DNA of 64,000 bases from Anarhynchus alexandrinus (lineage: Eukaryota > Chordata > Aves > Charadriiformes > Charadriidae). The position numbers were made by a program, and so were the translations under genes. Every line of letters starts with the position of its first letter. Within the stretch, counting starts at the first letter, position 1. The stretch lies in NCBI GenBank assembly GCA_008711295.1, contig VUYV01000620.1:124001-188000 (forward strand), read 5' to 3'. The notes under the pieces are model-generated. The model saw only the letters and a list, made by a program, of their open reading frames with translations. It did not search any database and had not been told where the DNA came from. This document shows, piece by piece, positions 26,992 through 38,469 of the stretch.

Positions 26992-29900
26992 TTATTCATT
27001 CAAATATTTTGATACAGAATCATGTACGTTCATTTTTGAAGTATGTGCGCTTTTTATAGCTGAGTCAGCCCACTTGATGAAAACAAATCAGAGCAGGAAA
27101 AATAAATGAGCAGTCACCAAAGGTGGCACAGAGGTAGAACGTGCTGCGTCAGTGATGGACAATTAATGAGTGTTTGATCCTATTGTTTCAAACGTTAACC
27201 ATCAGTGCTCCTCTGCTGTTGTGCTGCTTGCATTGTTAACCTTCCCTCCCACGCAGGTCCGCTTTAATATGGTTTGGATGGGGAAGAGCAAGTGAAACGC
27301 GTGAGCCTCCGGCTATATGAGACCTTTGGGCTTTGCAAAAAATCCTGTCCACCCCCCCCAGCGTCACTCTAAGTTCAGAGGGATGACAGAGGCTTTCCCA
27401 TACTCTCGGTGCCATCCTGCCATGAAGAGGCAAAAGACCTTTAGCTGAAACGACCACACAAGTTGCATCAGCAACGTGTCATGTTCTTGCATCTCTGCTC
27501 TTTCAAAGCCTCAATTCGGGTTGGATTTGGAAATGAAAAATACCAAGTCCCGATGCCAAACTCTCTCCCACGTGTATTTCAGAAGAACACATTACTCCTA
27601 GGTTTGAGTTCGATCGTACCTCTGAAAGTTGGAGTGTTATTAGCAGAAAATCATTATTAAATCCATATAAATCTCTGAGGGTCTGGTAATTTTCCCCCAG
27701 GTATAAATTTTATTTTCAAAGCTAACAACTTAAAAAAAGATTGGAACTCATAAAAAGTAAGCTACAAGCTTAGATTTTCTTGTCTTAGGACTAGCTGCTT
27801 AAATGAAACAAGTCTTTTAAAAAATAAAGTAAAATATAGATGAGTAAAATTAAAGGCAAACCAGAGAGTCATGTCTGTTTACCAGTCATTCTGATATTGA
27901 GAGTAATCCAAAGCTTTACTTTATCTTAAGTATTAAACTAATTTCCTCACTTGTCCTGTTTTTAAGCATTTCCATGCTTTCATTTTTTAAAAAAAGCATT
28001 CTCTTTGCTTTTTCTAGCTATATGAAATTGTATGTCTAATCAGTGTTAAAAGCTTTATTAATCTTGGTTGCCTTTCTCCTAGTGCTCAAGACAGCCTAAA
28101 GCAGAAAATGAAAGTAAGCTTTGGAGCTTAAAACTCACTTTTACAAAATTTCTGTTTAATTGTTCCTATTAAATATGCAAGATCTCATGAGTTGGCAAGA
28201 GGGACTTAGATATAAAAGAGACACATTAAACATCAAAAAGTGGGAGGAAAATATTCAGGAAATGCAAGTTTCAGAAATTAGGAAAATTTACATGATATCA
28301 AGTGTACAGTAAAGATATTTAATTGAAGTTCCCCACAAAAACAATGAGCAATGAAAAGAAAAAAGAAAAATCCCACAGTGTACAAGTTCTAGCTGTTGGG
28401 CTTTAGTCCTTTAATTCTTTAAGAGTCTATTGCAGTACAACTCGATTTGTTCCGCATTTGGTGTGCTAGCACTCCCCCTGATCATTTGATTCAATAAGAT
28501 GTTAAATTGCCTTTACCAGCATTTATGAGCTTTTTCTGGAACATCTAAAAAGAAGGCTGGCATCTTGTTAAAGACTTTATTCATTTAATAAGGCTTTTGT
28601 TTTCATCTAGTTTTGTTTTAACAAAGTCACTGTGTTTTCTTTCCTTTGAGCTGATCGGGAAATTCTACATACCCATCCAGTTTTAAAAGAGAAATGCTAA
28701 CAGCCAGACATTGACATATGTAAAACAGGGCAATGAACTGGATTATTTTTTTAAGATGTACTCACAAACTGTAAGAAAATGCTTTGCTTTTACTTGCAAA
28801 GTAGTCTTGGATTCTGTGGGTTAGAAAACAGAGCGCTTACTCACGCAGCTGGTCCCTACGATGTCAAAGAGCATGTCTACATCAAATATCGAGGAGGAGC
28901 CCGAAGCTATTTTCCACACAGTGTCTGAACAAACAGCAAGTGAAGCCTCGTCCTCTGAGAAGGTTTCCTGCACTTGTTTTGGGTGCTTCAGGGTTCAAGA
29001 TCTGGACCCATATTAAGCCATTGGATTTTAGGTGGCCGCCCCTGCTGAGCTCAGAAGGGTATCAGAAGGAAGTTGGGACTCCTACTAAACTGCTTTAAAA
29101 AAAAAAATCACCAATTTTAATTTTTCTTACCTTGGTGAAACATTCCAGACAGGAATTTTAAAGAGGTGCTAGTACCCCTGATATTAAAAAAATATGTCTC
29201 CGGCAGTCTGAAACCAGTCTTTGTTCTTCAACAAAAAGTTTCAGTCTGTGCCCCTTTTTCCCCCCCTTTCAAACTCTGTATCGCCTGGCAGCTTCTTCCT
29301 GAACGTGACCATTAGTCATGATAAATAAAGTCTTCTTCAGTCCTACGGTTCTTCTGAGTTTATAGCAATAGCTACCCTGGAATATCTTCTGTGAACAATG
29401 TGGTTTTTAAATGAATTAATGAGAACAACAATTTTAAAAGGTAGTTAAGATACTTATTTGAACTTACTTGCTTATTGATACTTAACTTGCTATCAGCTGG
29501 TAAGTTCGGGATCATTCGATTCCCATATCTGAGAGTAACTCAGATTACATTTGTTCTTTGCCGTGTAATTGTAAAACTACTGCCTCCAACGTTTCCAGCC
29601 ACAACCTTGACTTTGACCTCGGAGTTAAACTATCCATTACAGAGATATTTTATCCATTTTCCATTACAAAGATATTTTTCTTTGTCTTAACTCTGATTTT
29701 GTAATGGGTATTTAAACAAAGTAAACTTCATATTTAGATAAGTTGTGTAGACAATGATTATTGGCTAAGAAGAGATTAACTCCCTGTTTCTGATGTAAAC
29801 GCTTGCTGAATTGCATTGCAGAACAGGCACTCTTGTCCCTCAGCCAATAGGAAGGGCTGGTATTTCTCTCAAAGGTAGAAATAAAATGGAAATAAAAGGG

Positions 29901-30115
29901 GAAGGAAACTTTCTCTGGTAAAACATTTATTAACCTTAGCATGTTAATATTCTCCAGAGATGTGAAATTGCCTTCTTTAGCGAAGCCAGCTACTTTTCCT
30001 TCACCTTCTAGGTCCTATTACAATTCATTGTCCAGGATTAGTGAACAGAAAAATGAGAATGCATATTTTAAATAGACATTTTACCAGCGAATGACAGGTT
30101 TTTGTTGTCTTGCAG
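26992..30115. other. AT-rich non-coding stretch
   Basis: Nothing recognisable as a gene, RNA or full transposon. Short homopolymer runs only. Confidence 0.55.
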
Positions 30116-30246
30116 ATCCGTTTACCGAGGAGCTGATGATGAAGGATGAAATCCTGATGCTGCTGCTGAAGAAAGGTTTCTCTGAATTCCAACACACCAC
30201 TTACAGAAAAAATACCACATATAAACAGGATTTAAAAGACTTGTAA
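30116..30246 (+). pseudogene. Possible MARCHF10 post-RING terminal exon
   Basis: A strong acceptor (TTTGTTGTCTTGCAG) precedes an open block ending at TAA 30244-30246. The frame needs one carried base. It contains ELMMKDEILMLLL, with the same spacing as the post-RING segment of MARCHF10 that I remember as ELMNSGLYLVLLL, and lies a similar number of residues after the HQQS motif. The preceding exon ends in phase 0, and in that phase this block stops after six codons. So if it is the true next exon, the junction is out of frame. About 45 C-terminal residues seen in mammals are not apparent. It could also belong to another gene or be chance. Confidence 0.4.
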
Positions 30247-33200
30247 TGCCTGGGAACAATGCTAAATGCCAAGTGAGTTGTTTCATTCTAAAGGAAGACT
30301 TCAGATCTTATGTTTATAACACAGCTAATATTCTCATAGCAAACCTCTTTCAGCTGGAGCGAGTTTCGTTTCTTTGTTGGACTCGCTTCCCCTTCCCTGG
30401 GCTTTTGCCAAAGGAGGGCTCTTTCAGTTCCGTCAGCTGGGGCGACAGTGACACCTAGTAACTGCCGGGCTAATTACAGCCGAGGTTTTCCCAGGCCTGG
30501 CAGCTCCAGCGGTGAGAAATTCCTCCTCCCCAGCGGGATCTGCCTTGTGCACTGCTAGCACATCGCCTTGGGTTGCCCTGAGAGCCAGTGCTCACAGCTC
30601 AACAGTCTCAAGATCTGAGAAACAGCAGTTTACTTGCTTGTGCTGACGCACTCTTTAGAATATAAAATCATGCTTTGAATCCGACATTTTAACTAATTAA
30701 CGACGGTGTCATTTCTAAAGAGACCTCCCTGCATGCTTTCTACATTATACATTATCTCCCGTATGGCAGATACGCCCGCAGTTATTTCCCCAGAAGCAAT
30801 ACATTTGCTAATTAACTTATTGAGCAGACTAAATTTACTTCTTATCTATTAAGAGTTAAATAACAATTCAAATGCTATTGATTTGACAAACCCATCAACA
30901 AGAAAGCTGCTTTTTCAGCTGTATTCCAAACAATAACCAAGGTAATCTAAGAAAGCAAGACTGCAGTTTTTGCATGATTTGCAACCGGTGACTTGAGAAG
31001 GTTTTCCACATATTGAAACTTAACAACAGTATTGTAAGAATTAAAAAAATCCCATTTTAGGAAAAAAGATGCTGAGGCACTGGGCGCTCGAGTGATTTCC
31101 ACAGTCTAGAAGATGTTTACGTGCAACGAGGAGACCATGCTTGCTGCCTTACTGCACTTTCTCACAGTAATTAAAACTGTATAAATCTGAAGGGTATGTC
31201 AATTAATAAATATCTTTTGAATGTTGGAGAAGCTGTTGTATCCTCAGATGGGCAGCAAAACTGAGTTCAGAAGGGATTGCACAGGTGCCTGAGAGCAGAA
31301 CAGCAGGCTAGTAATGCAGATAATTGGCAATCAAAATAATTATTCAGTGATTGTTCTCTACTTCCAAGCTTAAGAGAAAGCAATGACATTTCATCTTGTT
31401 AAGTTCCATTAGTATTTTTCTTGTTGATGAAGAAAGGTATTCTAAAACACCCGTCTGTCTTCATTTACAGATCCTGACTGAGAAAAACAGATAAAACTCT
31501 CCTGATCTTGGAATTCCACCAAGAAGCCTTTATATCAAGTACCCTTTTCATTGTTTTTTATACCTCTACTTCTCTCCTACTTTAATTAAAGCCCAAACAA
31601 GTGTGTTTATGTCACACAGCCCTTTTTGCAGTCCTACTGATGTCTTTGAAAGTCCAAACACTGACTGCTAATTACTTTAAAAGACTATAGGTCAAGGTAA
31701 CTAGTAGTCAAGTCAACATGGCATTTCTATTGATTATGTCCTAAAACTGCCTCACCTAATTGGAAACAGTTGGCTAGTAAGTTGGCTTTTTAACTGACCT
31801 CCTTTAACCTTTAAAATCACAAGCTATGGAGATGCCTGTGGTTCCTTTACTGTGTGTTTTGAGTCACATATAATACTGACATTCTTTGCTTCTGAGGTTT
31901 CTTCTGATTAGAGCTTGAGCTTATAAAGTGACGTGGGACGTGAGCCTGCGCACAGCTTACAGCCCAAAGCTCCGAAGCACACTTTTACATCTGTTGAGCG
32001 AATGTGCATGGCAACAAACCATGGAGCGCATTGCCTTCAGCTTGAGTGGCATGAGCTTTTGGTGAAGTTCTTGTATTTAACGTTCACTTTAACAACTAGT
32101 GTGGCCTGAAAAAAAAAGGGTCTTTCCTTTGTTTTCGAGGGGAGAATGAAGGCAGAAGAAAACCAGTTACTCAGATCTTGACTTGAATGCTGACATACAA
32201 AGACACTGAGTTGAATTCATGCAAAGCAACTAGAAAATACGGCTGTTGTTTGGAAGTGAAGATAGAAAGGAGCCTGAAGGCTTCACTGTACTGTACAGCA
32301 AGAAGTCTGGAGTATTTGTATCTCAGCAACAAATTGGATTGATCGGTACAAATTTGCTGTATAAATTCTTTTAAGCTACGCTCAGATTTGTACATGAACC
32401 TTCTGAATTCTTGTCTGGTTAACACATTTCCTAACTTCTCAATTCCACATAAACTTGAACTATATTACTTAATAAATTATAATTCTTTTTACTTTGTGTG
32501 ATGGGAGGGTATAATTTTGCAAGTTTTAAGGCACTTAATATCCCCTATGCTGCTTGCTAACACTGTGCTGGTTAGTGTCCGTCACTGGAAACCTGATCTG
32601 CATGCGTGGCTGTGCTCACTCGTCTCCAAGCTACATAGCATGAATTAGAAGGCAATTATTAAACATGAACCATACATAATATGACTGATACCATCCCGAG
32701 TGAAGAGTACTTAGCATACTTGTCATTATCCCTGAAAAAAATTACTTACTAAGCAGACAGTGTATTCACAGAACATTGCATTCCTTCTTATCCAGCAAAG
32801 ATTAATAACTTCTGAGTCAGACTTATGCCTGGATTCTGGGAATGAGGAAACAAAGATCTTGTGGTTACTCGTTTTGCACAAACTGGTTCTTTTCAGAGTA
32901 GCGGTTTTTACCATGGGGTGAAATGAAAACAGCTGCCAACTGCAATGTGCTTCAAAAAGGCAGTGTCCACTGGCCACAGTCCGTACACGTCGTATGCATC
33001 CTGCGCCTCTGAGGAGCCCCGGTCTCTGATACGCTACAGCCACTGAGCGCTTTCTTTTTCCTGAATGTTTAACACTGAATTCTCACCTTCGCAAACGCTG
33101 CTGTGTCGGCTCTGAGTGGTAAAGAGCAGGCTCAGCCCAGCGGGCTCCTCGCCCTTTCTCCGCACGCTGCTTGCTATAGCTTGCAGTCCAAACAGCCGGC

Positions 33201-34999
33201 GCCTCTTTGGCAGAGCCAAGCGTGGCACCACTGCTTCTGCACTGCCTGTGCCGTAAAGCTCCCAAATATATTTGAGCACTTCCCACACACCATGGACACT
33301 GGGACCATCTTAGTGCAGGGCTAAAAGCATTCAACGCAGATGATGAGCGAGCACTAAGCAGCTTAGGTCTGCTTGTATCGATCAGCGCAGGCAAACTCGA
33401 GGGAATTAGCCTCTTTGGACAGGCTTCTGCTCACCTAACATCAGGTGTGACGTAGCCGCTGCAGCTCAGCTACCTGCTCCAGCCTTCTTTTTTTAGCCAA
33501 GAGAAAAGGGTGCTTTAGGTCACCATTCATCTGACCCAGTTTAGACCTACTAGTGCCCAGTAAGGGCATCAGAGCTGACCAAGCGGGAGCCTACGGCTAT
33601 GCTGGCAGCCCGCATTGACTCAGATTCACCAGATGAAGCCCACCTTGGAGCCTAGGTGTGGTGTGCTGCACTTCTTAGACATGTTAGAAATTGCTTCTGG
33701 AAGTAAAACCGACGTGTGCCTTCGAAGCCCTTCCCACCCGTCCGCAGTCCCGGGGCTGGCGAGGAGCACACCGCCAATGGCTAATTTTAGAGCGCCCTAG
33801 TTGCCTGCCCCAGAGGTGCTGCCTTCCCTCTGTCTGATACCTAAGTAGTCAGTAGGGAAATCAGAGAGGATTAAAATAACGAGGCTATTTCGTATCTTTC
33901 TCCAGATGAACCCAGCCTGAACCAGACCTCATGGAATTTTCTAAGGACTCCTTTAAAATGGGTGCGCTCAATTCGAGTTTAGAAGAGCAGATAAAAGGCG
34001 GAGACACTTCATCTCCATGAGAAAGGGCCTTTGGTTACTACAAACTACTGTTTCTCCGAAGGCTGCATTTATTTTGAATTAAACAAAAATAAAGCGCATT
34101 CTGTGCTTCACTGTTTAAAATCAGCAGTGCAAACTTCACTGGGCTTCCTTTGAAGAGAAACTGCATACCTGAATTCAGGTCAGGTCACCCTGAGAGTGAA
34201 CGAGGACGACTCCAGTGTCTCTTCTCCCGATGCAGTGCGGCGTTGCTCAGCATTATTTCCACTGCTGTTTGCAATCAAACAGAGCGGCCCCTGCTGCCCC
34301 CACCAGCTCCTCTCACCTCTCGGGTGAAAAACAAGAGAAAAAAATCATCTGTTCTTTCAAAAGCATCCTTGGAGCTTCTGCTCCAAATGCCTGAGCTGTA
34401 CTCTTCACCAAATGAAAGGCAAAACCCAACGGCCCCGGCAAACCCGAGGGAAACCTCATTGAGATCGTGTCTCTCCCAACCCCATCGGGGCGGTGGGGGA
34501 GTGGGGCGGGCTCTGGGTCTGTCCCCCAGGGAAGGGAGCTGTGGGTGCGGGCAGCCCCAGGCTACCGAAGGGATGGGGGGCCGCCCCGGCGCAGAGGGAG
34601 GTGAGGAACCGGCACCCTGAGCGAACGTGGTGCGAGCAGGGCAAGCCCCGTGTGCGGAAACGCTGCCGGCGGCTGCCCCCAGCGTGGTGCCCGTGCCCTG
34701 TGCCAGCAGGACGCTGCTGACCTCGCTGCTGCAGGAGAAGTGCTCTTTGGTGCCATGGTGGTCACGTCCACTGTTCACCACTCCGGTATGAGCTACGGGA
34801 TGGAGCAGGTTCAGCTGGATTGCAGTCCCAACCCTTGGTAAGGGACCAACCCTTGGTGAGAAACAGGAATTTCAGTGCTTTTCCAAGGTCCCTGCTCAAT
34901 CTGACATCTTCCTTGAACTCAAAAGTCGTCCGCAAGTAAACGTTGCCCTTTCTCCTTCACCTTCTCCCTCCAGCCATCTCTTCCAAACAACAACCTCTT

Positions 35000-35357
35000 T
35001 CTTCAATGGCCGACGTCTGAGGAGGACTCTGTCTGTTCATCTGCCTGTGATCCTGGTCCTGAATGCAGCTCCGGAATCCAGTTCCCGCCTGTCACTGAGT
35101 CCAGTCTGGGACTGCCCCAGTGCCACCGGTGTCGTGACTGTCATCCTGGGAGCTTGATACGGTTTTGTATATATTTCATTATTTCCTTTTATTTTCTTAT
35201 TAATACTTCATTAAAGTAGTGTAGTTCCTTCTAAACTCGTAAGTCTCTTTTTCCCTCCTCTGCCTCTCTCTTTGAACAGGGGTAGAAGGGAGCATCTGTT
35301 GGTCCCATCTGAGGTCTCCCACGTCCCCAGTACCCTATTTGGCCAAAACCACGACAG
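35000..35357 (+). mobile_element. Probable 3' part of an endogenous retroviral LTR
   Basis: The block has the layout of an LTR end: a T-rich stretch, an ATTAAAG signal near 35210, a CT-rich tract and a terminus near 35357 ending ACCACGACA. I recall similar ends in avian ERV LTRs, but this is from memory. The 5' end and any target-site duplication were not found. No viral coding sequence is visible next to it. Confidence 0.4.
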
Positions 35358-35660
35358 ATTAATTCTCACCAGTGGAGGAGAGGCACCATACCCACGGACA
35401 CACAACCAAGCAATGCCAGGAATTCATACAACACCCCCCTCACCTGGGCAGTCTTTGAGCCTCCTGCGCTACAGACAGGTAGGTGTAATTTCAGTTTTAT
35501 GTTCGTTACTTGTTAGGGACGCAGGGAAAGACAAGGTTTGGTTTTCCCAAAAAAAAGCGGGGGGGAAAAAAAAAAGGAAGAAAATAGGTGGGGAAGGAAA
35601 TTTTATTTCCAAGCTTCTAAAAGGATCTTACAAACCACAGAGTAAAAAAAAAAAGCAAAA

Positions 35661-35697
35661 CTATATATATATATTTTTTATATATATATATATATAA
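35661..35697. repeat. (TA)n repeat with central T run
   Basis: Alternating T and A interrupted by six T; self-complementary arms could form a hairpin. Confidence 0.9.
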
Positions 35698-36214
35698 TTG
35701 ACAGGGTCCTTGTAAGCAATTCTTCACATTATTCTAATGGTGATAGGAGATACCACTTAACCATATATGCGTTTTTCCCATAATCCTGATCACTGCCGAC
35801 AGCTGACAAAACTCTTCTCATACCAAATTGCCCCTAGACTGTACAGATTTCTTTTCTTGAAAGTAAAGAAGAAGGAAAGAGAACAGAATTAATCAAGGAA
35901 AACAACAAAAAGAAAGAAACTCCCTTAAACCAGGTGTTCCCAGGCAGGGCAGTGTGAAAGCCAGGCGTGATGCCTCCTGCACAGCCGTGGGACCTCCTGC
36001 CTGTCCCCCACCACCCCATGCCTCTCCATGGCACGGGCTTTCCTCCGGCGCCGGTAACTCCCCACCGTCCCAGCCGTACCCCCGTGCTTCCCTGCGCCCA
36101 CCCTGCCTGGGGGCTCACGCGCCTCTCCGAACGAGCCCCAACCCTGCCCAGATCCACCCCTCAACCTCAGCACCGCTCCTCAACCACTCCTTCCCACCAA
36201 TCTGAACCTCAACC

Positions 36215-36220
36215 TTTATT
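36215..36220 (-). other. Candidate MRC2 polyadenylation signal
   Basis: AATAAA on the minus strand (TTTATT on plus). It is the first such hexamer after the MRC2 stop codon, about 2.0 kb downstream, and is followed on the minus strand by G/T-rich sequence. The 3' UTR would then be roughly 36190-38248. No transcript evidence is available to me. Confidence 0.45.
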
Positions 36221-38248
36221 TTTTAGGATTTCCTAACAGCTCTGCTCATCCAGGAGTTAATCCAGGACCTCCATCCCCACCAGCAGCACAGCTTCCAGCT
36301 CAGCATCCCTCCTGCTATTCCAAGCATCCCCGCAGCGGGGATGCCAGCGCGCTCCGAGCTTGCTGCTTGGTACATCAACGCCCGCTGGCGATGAGGAGGA
36401 ATTCACGCTCGGCTTTTCAGGATCCGGCACCCACGTCGGAAAACCATGGGCCCGTGGACAAAACCAACAGCTGCAAACCAGAAAGGACCTCAGAAAATAA
36501 ATGCAGAGAATGCCAAGAGAGAGAAATGGAGCCGCGGCAGCTCCGTGTGCTCCAGATTCTCGCTCGCCCTGAAACATGGTGGCGGCTTTTGGACATTGCC
36601 AAAAAGTAAACAGAACCCCAACGATCCCTTGTTCCCCCATCCCACCCCCCAACAGTTTCTTAAACACTTAATGTCCAGCTTAAGTGAAATCAACAGATTT
36701 TAAAATCCACACAGGTGTCAAAAAGGAGAGTAACAAAAATTAACTAGTTCCCGTTGTCATCACAATAAAAAAACCCAACTCGAGCCTCGGAGGCAGAGAG
36801 CTAAATGCAACGTCTCTTGGAGGGGCTGTGCCGCCCCCGCTTCAGAGGTCTAAGGGGCTCTTTGGGTCCCATTCCCAGCAGGGAACCCCCCTTGGGTCCC
36901 GAACGTCTCTCGCTGTCTCCAGGCATCCTCTGACCCCGACCCCGGCACCGGCGCTGCTGCTGCAGGCGATGGAGGAGGACGGCTCAGCCCCGGGGCACCC
37001 CTGCTCCTTCCTGCACAGCTCTAACGCCAGGAAGGGGCTGCTCCTCCTCCTCCTCCTCCGCTACACCCTACACGTAAAACAGGCAACCACAAACACCCCA
37101 GCCAGCTGTGTGAAAGAACGTATATATTCAGCACGCACTCAGTACAGTATAGCAAAAAAAGCTATCGGTTCCTTAAAAAAAAACAAACAAAACAACCAAC
37201 CCAACAACCACCAAACTTTCGAAATAACCACCAAAGCTTCCAAATCGCTCCCCACCCTACAGCCCTCACGCTCGTCCTTCTGGCCCCAACAGGGCAACCA
37301 GCGGCAAGCGACCCCAGCCCCGGCGCCGTCCCTGCCCGGCAAGGGACGGAGGGTGGCCCTGGTCCCCCGCAGCGCCTCGTGCCGCGGCACCCAGCTCCTC
37401 CTGCTGAGCCCGGGGTGCCGAGGATGCTCCCGCCGGGGAGGGACCTGGCCAGCGGTTTGCTCCGGTGCTATCGTGTGCAGTTATTTGGGGGTGACACACA
37501 CCAAAGAAAACAGAAAGCGGGGTGGGCTCTGACTGCCAGCCCGGGGGGAGCAGCCGCAGCCTCGCTGGGGCTGGACGCAGCCCGAGGGATGCGCCGGGGA
37601 GGAGAGGGGGTCCCATCGCTGACGCCGGGGCAGGGGGGGAATCCACGCTCGGATCGCTGCGACGGCGGCTCCGCTGCTTTCTGCCGGAGGTGGGGGACGA
37701 GGCTGAGGAGGGGGAGAGAACGGCACGGCGGCAGGGATGGGGGGCGCTGGCAGGGCCCTCGCCGCTGCGCGCGGAGGGGAGGTAGATCAGCTTTAGAGAC
37801 CTCTTGCCCAGGAGGATGTCTTCTCAGACACCAGCTCGGTTCCTGGGGGGAACGAGCCCGCCGCAGGGCCCTGAACGCCCGCGCTTGCCTTCTCCCGAGG
37901 GGAAGGTGTCTCGGAGCCCGTCCGCGCCGCTGGAAAGCTCTTGAACTGGGGGGGCAACTTTCCTCAAAACTTTTTAGCCCTGAAACTGCCTCCACGGCTG
38001 CTGCAGGCAAACTCCCGGCAGCTGGGGACAAGCCCGGAGGTGGCGGCAGTGACCCGCGGGGCAGGAGAGACCCCAGCTCCCTCCGCTTGCCCGCCTGGCC
38101 GGACCCCGACCCCGACCCCAGCCCCTCTCCCTGCCCTGCTGCAACGGTCCCGCTGCCGCCCCTGCCCCGTGCGCCATGGGGATAGCGTGTGTGATGCTCT
38201 CCGTCCTCCCCCCTCCCCAGGTCCCCGTCCCCAGCGTCCCCCCTGCCG

Positions 38249-38469
38249 TTAGTCTTGCTGCTCGTTCATCTCCATGTCCGACACCAGGATGTTCTTCTCG
38301 GCGGATTCGCTGGGGTTGGAGGTGGTGCGGCTGTAGCGGGCGCTCTCGAAGGCGCCCCGCTCCGCGCTCCGCCGACGCTTGTACAGGTAGACGGCGACAC
38401 CCAGCACGGCGCACAGCGCCAGCGTCGACAGCACCACCACCGCGATGGCCGTCGTGTTCTCCGGCAGAG
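38249..38469 (-). CDS. MRC2: MRC2 exon 30: membrane span, cytoplasmic tail and stop
   Basis: Encodes LPENTT, a hydrophobic span of about 23 residues, the stop-transfer KRRR and a 43-residue tail ending [14 protein letters not shown] and TAA. In mammalian Endo180 the Leu-Val pair in this tail, with an upstream Glu, drives clathrin-mediated uptake; E-K-N-I-L-V is kept here. A tyrosine is present in ARYSR. The extracellular side differs more from mammals than the tail end does. Confidence 0.97.

Larger units (their letters stand above)
30247..36190. other. Intergenic region between convergent MARCHF10 remnant and MRC2
   Basis: No gene is recognised. Base composition changes from AT-rich to GC-rich near 34,100. 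A probable LTR 3' part lies at about 35,000-35,357. Longer GC-rich open frames (for example 34150-34620) lack start context, splice sites and recognisable domains and are attributed to composition. Confidence 0.55.

Noticed and set aside
34150..34620. Plus-strand 156-codon frame in the intergenic GC-rich zone
   Set aside because: No domain, no conserved motif and overlapping frames on the other strand; composition explains it.
37379..38185. Long plus-strand open frame of 268 codons opposite the MRC2 3' region
   Set aside because: Arg/Pro/Gly-rich translation typical of GC-rich non-coding DNA; it has no domain, runs antisense to the 3' UTR side of MRC2 and lacks splice or start evidence.
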